Origin: Marthasterias glacialis
Lineage: Eukaryota > Echinodermata > Asteroidea > Forcipulatida > Asteriidae
DNA: 64,000 nt
Assembly (NCBI GenBank): GCA_911728455.2
Contig: OU452223.1
Span: 11,740,174-11,804,173, forward strand
Direction of reading: 5' to 3'
Both the position numbers and the translations under genes were made by a program. This document shows, one piece after another, positions 46,481-59,800 of the stretch (the stretch's first letter is position 1; every line of letters begins with the position of its first letter). Under the pieces are notes generated by a model, which worked only from the letters and a program-made list of their open reading frames with translations, searched no databases and was not told where the DNA came from.

Positions 46481-49400
46481 TTCCCTAAACCATTTTTCGG
46501 CATAATATTTTTGTCCGAGGTTGCTAGTAAGTCCCTGATGGCTAATTTGATCAGGGTAGTAGACCTTCTCTTAAGCCTCTGGCGTCGCACACAAATAAGC
46601 CAAAGTCACAAAATTAACATGAGTCGGGAGCCCTTGCGTATGGCTTTCCAACAGTAATAAACTTGTATAAATCCAAATATTTTGTGTTGGTGATATATAC
46701 GTTGATATTTCGTTTTTGTTTCTCAGACGGCTTTGTGGTCAAAAATGCTGTTGAACACTCGTTTGAAAACATTCGGGGCATGTTTGCTTGCTGGTCACTT
46801 TTGGTATAAAGGAACTTTTGCAAGGCCCCAAAAACTATATTTTCGGGTGCAGGACTATCTAAGGCAGACACAGGTACAAGTTGTGTTTCTGTGGCATACA
46901 TAGTTCCGGAGTTATGGTCAAACATAGAGCATGATTTTTCCTCAAACCATTTTTCGGCATAATATTCTTGTGCATGTTTGCTAGGAAGCCCCTGATTGCT
47001 TATTTGATGAGAGTAGTAGACCTACTCTTAAGCCCCTGGCGTCGCACACAAATAAGCCAAAGTCACAACATTAGCATGAGTCGGGAGCCCCTGAATAGGG
47101 CTTTCCAACAGTTCTAAACTTGTGTAAATCCAAAAATTTTGTGATGGTGATATATACGTTGATATTTCATTTTTGTTTCTCAGACGGCTTTGTGGTCAAA
47201 AATGCTGTTGAACACTCGTTTGAAAACATTCGGGGCATGTTTGCTTGCTGGTCATTTTATGTATAAAGGAACTTTTGCAAGGCCCCAAAACTAGATTTTC
47301 GGGTGCAGGACAATCTCAGGCAGACACAGGTACAAGTTGTGTTTCTGTGGCATACATAGTTCCGGAGTTATGGTCAAACATAGCGCATAATTTTTCCCTA
47401 AACCATTTTTCGGCATAATATTTTTGTGCGAGGTTGCTAGTAAGTCCCTGATGGCTAATTTGATCAGGGTAGTAGACCTTCTCTTAAGCCTCTGGCGTCG
47501 CACACAAATAAGCCACAGTCACAAAATTAACATGAGTCGGGAGCCCTTGCGTAGGGCTTTCCAACAGTATTAAACTTGTGTAAATCCAATTATTTTGTGA
47601 TGGTGATAAATACGTTGATATTTCGTTTTTGTTTCTCAGACGGCTTTGTGGTCAAAAATGCTGTTGAACACTCGTTTGAAAACATTCGGGGCATGTTTGC
47701 TTGCTGGTCACTTTTGGTATAAAGGAACTTTTGCAAGGCCCCAAAAACTATATTTTCGGGTGCAGGACTATCTAAGGCAGACACAGGTACAAGTTGTGTT
47801 TCTGTGGCATACATAGTTCCGGAGTTAAGGTCAAACATAGAGCATGATTTTTCCTCAAACCATTTTTCGGCATAATATTCTTGTGCATGTTTGCTAGGAA
47901 GCCCCTGATTGCTTTTTTGATGAGGGTAGTAGACCTACTCTTAAGCCCCTGGCGTCGCACACAAATAAGCCAAAGTCACAAAATTAGCATGAGTCGGGAG
48001 CCCTTGAATAGGGTTTTCTAACAGTAATAAACTTGTGTAAATCCAAAAATTTTGTGATGGTGATATATACGTTGATATTTCATTTTTGTTTCTCAGACGG
48101 CTTTGTTGTCAAAAATGCTGTTGAACACTCGTTTGAAAACATTTGGGGCATGTTTGCTTGCTGGTCACTTTTGGTATAAAGGAACTTTTGCAAGGCCCCA
48201 AAAACTATATTTTCGGGTGCAGGACTATCTAAGGCAGACACAGGTACAAGTTGTGTTTCTGTGGCATACATAGTTCCGGAGTTATGGTCAAACATAGAGC
48301 ATGATTTTTCCTGAAACCATTTTTCGGCATAATATTCTTGTGCATGTTTGCTAGGAAGCCCCGATTGCTTTTTTGATGAGGGTAGTAGACCTACTCTTAA
48401 GCTTCTGGCGTCGCACACAAATAAGCCACAGTCACAAAATTAGCATGAGTCGGGAGCCCTTGAGTAGGGCTTTCCAACAGTATTAAACTTGTGTAAATCC
48501 AAAAATTTTGTGATGGTAATATATACGTTGATATTTCATTTTTGTTTCTCAGACGGCTTTGTGGTCAAAAATGCTGTTGAACACTCGTTTGAAAACATTC
48601 GGGGCATGTTTGCTTGCTGGTCATTTTATGTATAAAGGAACTTTTGCAAGGCCCGAAAAACTATATTTTCGGGTGCAGGACTATCTAAGGCAGACACAGG
48701 TACAAGTTGTGTTTCTGTGGCATACATAGTTCCGGAATTATGGTCAAACATAGAGCATGATTTTTCCTCAAACCATTTTTCGGTTAATATTGTTGTGCAT
48801 GTTTGCTAGTAAGCCCCTGATTGCTTATTTGATGAGGGTAGTAGACCTACTCTTAAGCCCCTGGCGTCGCACACAAATAAGCTACAGTCACAAAATTAGC
48901 ATGAGTCGGGAGCCCTTGAATAGGGCTTTCCAACAGTAATAAATTTGTGTAAATCCAAATATTTTGTGATGGTGATATATACGTTAATATTTCATTTTTG
49001 TTTCTCAGACGGCTTTGTGGTCAAAAATGCTGTTGAACACTCGTTTGAAAACATTTGGGGCATGTTTGCTTGCTGGTCATTTTATGTATAAAGGAACTTT
49101 TGCAAGGCCCCAAAAACTATATTTTCGGGTGCATGACTATCTAGGGCAGACATAGGTACAAGTTGTGTTTCTGTGGCATACATAGTTCCGGAGTTATGGT
49201 CAAACATAGAGCATGATTTTTCCTCAAACCATTTTTCGGCATAATATTCTTGTGCATGTTTGCTAGGAAGCCCCTGATTGCTTATTTGATGAGGGTAGTA
49301 GACCTACTCTTAAGCCCCTGGCGTCGCACACAAATAAGCCACAGTCACAACATTAGCATGAGTCGGGAGCCCTTGAGTAGGGCTTTCCAACAGTATTAAA

Positions 49401-51179
49401 CTTGTGTAAATCCAAAAAATTTGTGATGGTGATATATACGTTGATATTTCATTTTTGTTTCTCAGACAGCTTTGTGGTCAAAAATGCTGTTGAACACTCG
49501 TTTGAATACATTCGGGGCATGTTTGCTTGCTGGTCATTTTTGGTATAAAGGAACTTTTGCAAGACCCCAAATGCTATATTTTCGGGTGCAGGACTATCTA
49601 AGGCAGACACAGGTACAAGTTGTGTTTCTGTGGCATACATAGTTCCGGAGTAATGGTCAAACATAGCGCATAATTTTTCCCTAAACCATTTTTCGGCATA
49701 ATATTTTTGTGCGAGGTTGCTAGTAAGTCCCTGATGGCTAATTAGATCAGGGTAGTAGACCTTCTCTTAAGCCTCTGGCGTCGCACACAAATAAGCCACA
49801 GTCACAAAATTAACATGAGTCGGGAGCCCTTGCGTAGGGCTTTCCAACAGTAATAAACTTGTATAAATCCAAATATTTTGTGTTGGTGATATATACGTTG
49901 ATATTTCGTTTTTGTTTCTCAGACGGCTTTGTGGTCAAAAATGCTGTTGAACACTCGTTTGAAAACATTCGGGGCATGTTTGCTTGCTGGTCACTTTTGG
50001 TATAAAGGAACTTTTGCAAGGCCCCAAAAACTTTTTTTTCGGGTGCAGGACTATCTAAGGCAGACACAGGTACAAGTTGTGTTTCTGTGGCATACATAGT
50101 TCCGGAGTTATGGTCAAACATAGAGCATGATTTTTCCTCAAACCATTTTTCGGCATAATATTCTTGTGCATGTTTGCTAGGAAGCCCCTGATTGCTTATT
50201 TGATGAGGGTAGTAGACCTACTCTTAAGCCCCTGGCGTCGCACACAAATAAGCCACAGTCACAAAATTAGCATGAGTCGGGAGCCCTTGAGTAGGGCTTT
50301 CCAACAGTATTAAACTTGTGTAAATCCAAAAAATTTGTGATGGTGATATATACGTTGATATTTCATTTTTGTTTCTCAGACAGCTTTGTGGTCAAAAATG
50401 CTGTTGAACACTCGTTTGAAAACATTCGGGGCATGTTTGCTTGCTGGTCATTTTTGGTATAAAGGAACTTTTGCAAGGCCCGAAAAACTATATTTTCGGG
50501 TGCAGGACTATCTAAGGCAGACATAGGTACAAGTTGTGTTTCTGTGGCATACATAGTTCCGGAGTTATGGTCAAACATAGAGCATGATTTTTCCTGAAAC
50601 CATTTTTCGGCATAATATTCTTGTGCATGTTTGCTAGGAAGCCCCTGATTGCTTATTTGATGAGGGTAGTAGACCTACTCTTAAGCCCCTGGCGTCGCAC
50701 ACAAATAAGCCACAGTCACAAAATTAGCATGAGTCGGGAGCCCTTGAGTAGGGCTTTCCAACAGTATTAAACTTGTGTAAATCCAAAAAATTTGTGATGG
50801 TGATATATACGTTGATATTTCATTTTTGTTTCTCAGACAGCTTTGTGGTCAAAAATGCTGTTGAACACTCGTTTGAATACATTTGGGGCATGTTTGCTTG
50901 CTTGTTATTTTTGGTATAAAGGAACTTTTGCAAGACCCCAAATGCTATATTTTCGGATGCAGGACTATCTAAGGCAGACACAGGTACAAGTTTTGTTTCT
51001 GTGGCATACATAGTTCCGGAGTTATGGTCAAACATAGAGCATGATTTTTCCTCAAACCATTTTTCGGCATAATATTCTTGGGCATGTTTGCTAGGAAGCC
51101 CCTGATTGCTTATTTGATGAGGGTAGTAGACCTACTCTTAAGCCCCTGGCGTCGCACACAAATAAGCTACAGTCACAAA

Positions 51180-53330
51180 ATTAGCATGAGTCGGGAGCCC
51201 TTGAATAGGGCTTTCCAACAGTAATAAATTTGTGTAAATCCAAAAATTTTGTGATGGTGATATATACGTTGATACTCATTTTTGTTTCTCAGACGGCTTT
51301 GTGGTCAAAAATGCTGTTGAACGCTCGTTTGAAAACATTTGGGGCATGTTTGCTTGCTGGTCACTTTTGGTATAAAGGAACTTTTGCAAGGCCCGAAAAA
51401 CTATATTTTCGGGTGCAGGACTATCTAAGGCAGACATAGGTACAAGTTGTGTTTCTGTGGCATACATAGTTCCGGAGTTATGGTCAAACATAGAGCATGA
51501 TTTTTCCTCAAACCATTTTTCGGCATAATATTCTTGTGCATGTTTGCTAGGAAGCCCCTGATTGCTTATTTGATGAGGGTAGTAGACCTACTCTTAAGCC
51601 CCTGGCGTCGCACACAAATACGCCACAGTCACAAAATTAGCATGAGTCGGGAGCCCTTGAGTAGGGCTTTCCAACAGTATTAAACTTGTGTAAATCCAAA
51701 CAATTTGTGATGGTGGTATATACGTTGATATTTCATTTTTGTTTCTCAGACGGCTTTGTGGTCAAAAATGCTGTTGAACACTCGTTTGAAAACATTCGGG
51801 GCATGTTTGCTTGCTGGTCATTATATGTATAAAGGAACGTTTGCAAGGCCCCAAAAACTATATTTTCGGGTGCAGGACTATCTAAGGCAGACATAGGTAC
51901 AAGTTGTGTTTCTGTGGCATACATAGTTCCGGAGTTATGGTCAAACATAGAGCATGATTTTTCCTGAAACCATTTTTCGGCATAATATTCTTGTGCATGT
52001 TTGCTAGGAAGCCTCTGATGGCTTTTTTGATGAGGGTAGTAGACCTACTCTTAAGCCCCTGGCGTCGCACACAAATAAGCCAAAGTCACAAAATTAGCAT
52101 GAGTCGGGAGCCCTTGAGTAGGGCTTTCCAACAGTATTAAACTTGTGTAAATCCAAAATATTTGTGATGGTGATATATACGTTGATATTTCATTTTTGTT
52201 TCTCAGACGGCTTTGTGGTCAAAAATGCTGTTGAACACTCGTTTGAAAACATTTGGGGCATGTTTGCTTGCTGGTCATTTTATGTATAAAGGAACTTTTG
52301 CAAGGCCCCAAAAACTATATTTTCGGGTGCATGACTATCTAAGACAGACATAGGTACAAGTTGTGTTTCTGTGGCATACATAGTTCCGGAGTTATGGTCA
52401 AACATACAGCATGATTTTTCCTCAAACCATTTTTCGGCATAATATTCTTGTGCTTGTTTGCTAGGAAGCCCCTGATTGCTTATTTGATGAGGGTAGTAGA
52501 CCTACTCTTAAGCTTCTGGCGTCGCACACAAATAAGCTACAGTCACAAAATTAGCATGAGTCGGGAGCCCTTGAATAGGGCTTTCCAACAGTAATAAATT
52601 TGTGTAAATCCAAAAATTTTGTGATGGTGATATATACGTTGATACTCATTTTTGTTTCTCAGACGGCTTTGTGGTCAAAAATGCTGTTGAACGCTCGTTT
52701 GAAAACATTTGGGGCATGTTTGCTTGCTGGTCACTTTTGGTATAAAGGAACTTTTGCAAGGCCCGAAAAACTATATTTTCGGGTGCAGGACTATCTAAGG
52801 CAGACATAGGTACAAGTTGTGTTTCTGTGGCATACATAGTTCCGGAGTTATGGTCAAACATAGAGCATGATTTTTCCTCAAACCATTTTTCGGCATAATA
52901 TTCTTGTGCATGTTTGCTAGGAAGCCCCTGATTGCTTATTTGATGAGGGTAGTAGACCTACTCTTAAGCCCCTGGCGTCGCACACAAATACGCCACAGTC
53001 ACAAAATTAGCATGAGTCGGGAGCCCTTGAGTAGGGCTTTCCAACAGTATTAAACTTGTGTAAATCCAAAATATTTGTGATGGTGATATATACGTTGATA
53101 TTTCATTTTTGTTTCTCAGACGGCTTTGTGGTCAAAAATGCTGTTGAACACTCGTTTGAAAACATTTGGGGCATGTTTGCTTGCTGGTCATTTTATGTAT
53201 AAAGGAACTTTTGCAAGGCCCCAAAAACTATATTTTCGGGTGCATGACTATCTAAGACAGACATAGGTACAAGTTGTGTTTCTGTGGCATACATAGTTCC
53301 GGAGTTATGGTCAAACATAGAGCATGATTT
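51180..53330. repeat. Higher-order repeat of 3 monomers (1370 bp)
   Basis: The deletion variant GTTGATACTCATTTTTG with GAACGCTCGTTTG and GGCCCGAAAAAC occurs at about 51270 and 52640, 1370 bp apart. TCTAAGACAGACA variants follow. Confidence 0.78.
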
Positions 53331-56300
53331 TTCCTCAAACAATTTTTCGGCATAATATTCTTGTGCTTGTTTGCTAGGAAGCCCCTTATTGCTTATTTGA
53401 TGAGGGTAGTAGACCTACTCTTAAGCTTCTGGCGTCGCACACAAATAAGCCACAGTAACAAAATTAACAAGAGTCGGGAGCCCTTGAGTAGGGCTTTCCA
53501 ACAGTAATAAACTTGTGTAAATCCATTGATTTTGTGATGGTGATATATACGTTGATATTTCATTTTTGTTTCTTAGACAGCTTTGTGGTCAAAAATGCTG
53601 TTGAACACTCGTTTGAAAACATTTGGGGCATGTTTGCTTGCTGGTCATTTTATGTATAAAGGAACTTTTGCAAGGCCCCAAAAACTATATTTTCGGGTAC
53701 ATGACTATCTAAGACAGACATAGGTACAAGTTGTGTTTCTGTGGCATACATAGTTCCAGAGTTATGGTCAAACATAGAGCATGATTTTTCCTCAAACCAT
53801 TTTTCGGCATAATATTCTTGGGCATGTTTGCTAGGAAGCCCCTGATTGCTTATTTGATGAGGGTAGTAGACCTACTCTTAAGCTTCTGGCGTCGCACACA
53901 AATAAGCCACAGTAACAAAATTAACAAGAGTCGGGAGCCCTTGAGTAGGGCTTTCCAACAGTAATAAACTTGTGTAAATCCATTGATTTTGTGATGGTGA
54001 TATATACGTTGATATTTCATTTTTGTTTCTTAGACAGCTTTGTGGTAAAAAATGCTGTTGAACACTCGTTTGAAAACTTTCCGGGGCATGTTTGCTTGGT
54101 GGTCATTTTTGGTATAAGGGAACTTTTGCAAGGCCCCAAAAACTATATTTTCGGGTGCACGACTATCTAAGACAGACACAGGTACAAGTTGTGTTTCTGT
54201 GGCATACATAGTTCCGGAGTTATGGTCAAACATAGAGCATGATTTTTCCTCAAACCATTTTTCGGCATAATATTCTTGTGCATGTTTGCTAGGAAGCCCC
54301 TGATTGCTTATTTGATGAGGGTAGTAGACCTACTCTTAAGCCCCTGGCGTCGCACACAAATAAGCTACAGTCACAAAATTAGCATGAGTCGGGAGCCCTT
54401 GGATAGGGCTTTCCAACAGTATTAAATTTGTGTAAATCCAAAAATTTTGTGATGGTGATATATACGTTGATATTTCATTTTTGTTTCTCAGACGGCTTTG
54501 TGGTCAAAAATGCTGTTGAACACTCGTTTGAAAACATTCGGGGCATGTTTGCTTGCTGGTCATTTTATGTATAAAGGAACTTTTGCAAGGCCCCAAAAAC
54601 TATATTTTCGGATGCAGGACTATCTCAGGCAGACACAGGTACAAGTTGTGTTTCTGTGGCATACATAATTCCGGAGTTATGGTCAAACATAGAGCATGAT
54701 TTTTCTCTAAACCATTTTCGGCATAATATTTTTGTGCGAGGTTGCTAGTAAGTCCTTGATGGCTAATTTGATGAGGGTAGTAGACCTACTCTTAAGCCTC
54801 TGGCGTCGCACACAAATAAGCCACAGTCACAAAATTAGCATGAGTCGGGAGCCCTTGAGTAGGGTTTTCCAACAGTATTAAATTTGTGTAATTCCAAATA
54901 TTTTGTGATGGTGATAAATACGTTGATATTTCATTTTTGTTTCTCAAACAGCTTTGTGGTCAAAAATGCTGTTGAACACTCGTTTGAAAACATTCGGGGC
55001 ATGTTTGCTTGCTGGTCATTTTATGTATAAAGGAACTTTTGCAAGGCCCCTAAAAATTTTATTTTCAGGTGCAAGACTATCTCAGGCAGACACAGGTACA
55101 AGTTGTGTTTCTGTGGCATACATAGTTCCGGAGTTATGGTCAAACATAGAGCATGATTTTTCTCTAAACCATTTTCGGCATAATATTTTTGTGCGAGGTT
55201 GCTAGTAAGTCCTTGATGGCTAATTTGATGAGGGTAGTAGACCTACTCTTAAGCCTCTGGCGTCGCACACAAATAAGCCACAGTCACAAAATTAACATGA
55301 GTCGGGAGCCCTTGAGTAGGGCTTTCCAACAGTAATAAACTTGTGTAAAACCAAATATTTTGTGATGGTGATAAATACGTTGATATTTCATTTTTGTTTC
55401 TCAGAGAGCTTTGTGGTCAAAAATGCTGTTGAACACTCGTTTGAAAACTTTCGGGGCATGTTTGCTTGGTGGTCATTTTTGGTATAAGGGAACTTTTGCA
55501 AGGCCCCAAAAACTATATTTTTGGGTGCAGGACTATCTAAGGCAGACACAGGTACAAGTTGTGTTTCTGTGGCATACATAGTTCCGGAGTTATGGTCAAA
55601 CATAGAGCATGATTTTTCCTCAAACCATTTTTCGGCATAATATTCTTGTGCGAGGTTGCTAGTAAGTCCTTGATGGCTAATTTGATGAGGGTAGTAGACC
55701 TACTCTAAGGCCCTGGCGTCGCACACAAATAAGCCACAGTCACAAAATTAACATGAGTCGGGAGCCCTTGAGTAGGGCTTTCCAACAGTAATAAACTTGT
55801 GTAAAACCAAATATTTTGTGATGATGATAAATACGTTGATATTTCATTTTTGTTTTTCAGAGAGCTTTGTGGTCAAAAATGCTGTAGAACACTCGTTTGA
55901 AAACATTTGGGGCATGTTTGCTTGCTGGTCATTTTTGGCATGAGGGAACTTTTGCAAGGCCCCAAAAAATATCTTTTCGGGTGCAGGACTATCTAAGGCA
56001 GACACAGGTACAAGTTGTGTTTCTGTGGCATACATAGTTCCGGAGTTATGGTCAAACATAGAGCATGATTTTTCCCTAAACCATTTTTCGGCATAATATT
56101 TTTGTGCGAGGTTGCTAGTAAGTCCTTGATGGCTAATTTGATGAGGGTAGTAGACCTACTCTTAAGCTTCTGGCGTCGCACACAAATAAGCCACAGTCAC
56201 AAAATTAACATGAGTCGGGAGCCCTTGAGTAGGGCTTTCTAACAGTAGTAAACTTGTGTAAATCCATTGATTTTGTGATGGTGATATATACGTTGATATT

Positions 56301-56899
56301 TCATTTTTGTTTCTCAGACAGCTTTGTGGTCAAAAATGCTGTTGAACACTCGTTTGAAAACATTTGGGCATGTTTGCTTGCTGGTCATTTTTGGCATAAG
56401 GGAACTTTTGCAAGGCCCCAAAAACTATCTTTTCGGGTGCAGGACTATCTCAGGCAGACACAGGTACAAGTTGTGTTTCTGTGGCATACATAGTTCCGGA
56501 GTTATGGTCAAACATAGAGCATGATTTGTCCTCAAACCATTTTTCGGCAAAATATTCTTGTGCATGTTTGCTAGGAAGCCCCTGATTGCTTATTTGATGA
56601 GGGTAGTATACCTACTCTTAAGCTTCTGGCGTCGCACACAAATTAACATGAGTCGGGAGCCCTTGAGTAGGGCTTTCCAACAGTAATAAACTTGTGTAAA
56701 ACCAAATATTTTGTGATGGTGATAAATACGTTGATATTTCATTTTTGTTTCTCAGAGAGCTTTGTGGTCAAAAATGCTGTTGAACACTCGTTTGAAAACA
56801 TTTGGGGCATGTTTGCTTGCTGGTCATTTTTGGCATAAGGGAACTTTTGCAAGGCCCCAAAAACTATATTTTCGGGTGCAGGACTATCTAAGGCAGACA

Positions 56900-59800
56900 C
56901 AGGTACAAGTTGTGTTTCTGTGGCATACATAGTTCCGGAGTTATGGTCAAACATAGAGCATGATTTTTCCTCAAACCATTTTTCGGCATAATATTCTTGT
57001 GCATGTTTGCTAGGAAGCCCCTGATTGCTTATTTGATGAGGGTAGTAGACCTACTCTTAAGCCTCCGGCGTCGCACACAAATAAGCCACAGTCACAAAAT
57101 TAGCATGAGTCGGGAGCCATTGAGTAGGGCTTTCCAAAAGTATTAAACCTGTGTAAATCCAAATATTTTGTGATGGTGATATATACGTTGATATTTCATT
57201 TTTGTTTCTCAGACAGCTTTGTGGTCAAAAATGCTGTTGAACACTCGTTTGAAAACATTTGGGGCATGTTTGCTTGCTGGTCATTTTTGGCATAAGGGAA
57301 CTTTTGCAAGGCCCCAAAAACTATCTTTTCGGGTGCAGGACTATCTCAGGCAGACACAGGTACAAGTTGTGTTTCTGTGGCATACATAGTTCCGGAGTTA
57401 TGGTCAAACATAGAGCATGATTTTTCCTCAAACCATTTTTCGGCATAATATTCTTGTGCATGTTTGCTAGGAAGCCCCTGATTGCTTATTTGATGAGGGT
57501 AGTATACCTACTCTTAAGCCCCTGGCGTCGCACACAAATAAGCCACAGTCACAAAATTAGCATGAGTCGGGAGCCCTTGAGTAGGGCTTTCCAACAGTAT
57601 TAAACGTGTGTAAATCCAAAAAATTAATGATGGTGATATATACGTTGATATTTCATTTTTGTTTCTCAGACAGCTTTGTGGTAAAAAATGCTGTTGAACA
57701 CTCGTTTGAAAACATTCGGGGCATGTTTGCTTGCTGGTCATTTTTGGTATAAAGGAACTTTTGCAAGACCCCAAAAACTATATTTTCGGATGCAGGACTA
57801 TCTAAGGCAGACATAGGTACAAGTTGTGTTTCTGTGGCATACATAGTTCCGGAGTTATGGTCAAACATAGAGCATGGTTTTTCCTCAAACCATTTTTCGG
57901 CATAATATTCTTGTGCATGTTTGCTAGGAAGCTCCTGATTGCTTATTTGATGAGGGTAGTAGACCTACTCTTAAGCCTCCGGCGTCGCACACAAATAAGC
58001 CACAGTCACAAAATTAACATGAGTCGGGAGCCCTTGAGTAGGGCTTTCCAAAAGTATTAAACCTGTGTAAATCCATTGATTTTGTGATGGTGATATATAC
58101 GTTGATATTTCATTTTTGTTTCTCAGAGAGCTTTGTGGTCAAAAATGCTGTTGAACACTCGTTTGAAAACATTTGGGGCATGTTTGCTTGCTGGTCATTT
58201 TTGGCATAAAGGAACTTTTGCAAGACCCCAAAAACTATCTTTTCGGGTGCAGGACTATCTCAGGCAGACACAGGTACAAGTTGTGTTTCTGTGGCATACA
58301 TAGTTCCGGAGTTATGGTCAAACATAGAGCATGATTTTTCCTCAAACCATTTTTCGGCATAATATTCTTGTGCATGTTTGCTAGGAAGCCCCTGATTGCT
58401 TATTTGATGAGGGTAGTATACCTACTCTTAAGCCCCTGGCGTCGCACACAAATAAGCCACAGTCACAAAATTAGCATGAGTCGGGAGCCCTTGAGTAGGG
58501 CTTTCCAACAGTATTAAACGTGTGTAAATCCAAAAAATTAATGATGGTGATATATACGTTGATATTTCATTTTTGTTTCTCAGACAGCTTTGTGGTAAAA
58601 AATGCTGTTGAACACTCGTTTGAAAACATTCGGGGCATGTTTGCTTGCTGGTCATTTTTGGTATAAAGGAACTTTTGCAAGACCCCAAAAACTATATTTT
58701 CGGATGCAGGACTATCTAAGGCAGACATAGGTACAAGTTGTGTTTCTGTGGCATACATAGTTCCGGAGTTATGGTCAAACATAGAGCATGGTTTTTCCTC
58801 AAACCATTTTTCGGCATAATATTCTTGTGCATGTTTGCTAGGAAGCTCCTGATTGCTTATTTGATGAGGGTAGTAGACCTACTCTTAAGCCTCCGGCGTC
58901 GCACACAAATAAGCCACAGTCACAAAATTAACATGAGTCGGGAGCCCTTGAGTAGGGCTTTCCAAAAGTATTAAACCTGTGTAAATCCATTGATTTTGTG
59001 ATGGTGATATATACGTTGATATTTCATTTTTGTTTCTCAGAGAGCTTTGTGGTCAAAAATGCTGTTGAACACTCGTTTGAAAACATTTGGGGCATGTTTG
59101 CTTGCTGGTCATTTTTGGCATAAAGGAACTTTTGCAAGACCCCAAAAACTATATTTTCGGATGCAGGACTATCTAAGGCAGACATAGGTACAAGTTGTGT
59201 TTCTGTGGCATACATAGTTCCGGAGTTATGGTCAAACATAGAGCATGATTTTTCCTCAAACCATTTTTCGGCATAATATTCTTGTGCATGTTTGCTAGGA
59301 AGCCCCTGATTGCTTATTTGATGAGGGTAGTATACCTACTCTTAAGCCCCTGGCGTCGCACACAAATAAGCCACAGTCACAAAATTAGCATGAGTCGGGA
59401 GCACATTGAGTAGGGCTTTCCAACAGTATTAAACGTGTGTAAATCCAAAAAATTAATGATGGTTATAAATACGTTGATATTTCATTTTTGTTTCTCAGAG
59501 AGCTTTGTGGTCAAAAATGCTGTAGAACACTCGTTTGAAAACTTTTGGGGCATGTTTGCTTGCTGGTCATTTTTGGCATAAGGGAACTTTTGCAAGGCCC
59601 CAAAAACTATATTTTCGGGTGCAGGACTATCTAAGGCAGACACAGGTACAAGTTGTGTTTCTGTGGCATACATAGTTCCGGAGTTATGGTCAAACATAGA
59701 GCATGATTTTTCCTCAAACCATTTTTCGGCATAATATTCTTGTGCATGTTTGCTAGGAAGCCCCTGATTGCTTATTTGATGAGGGTAGTAGACCTACTCT

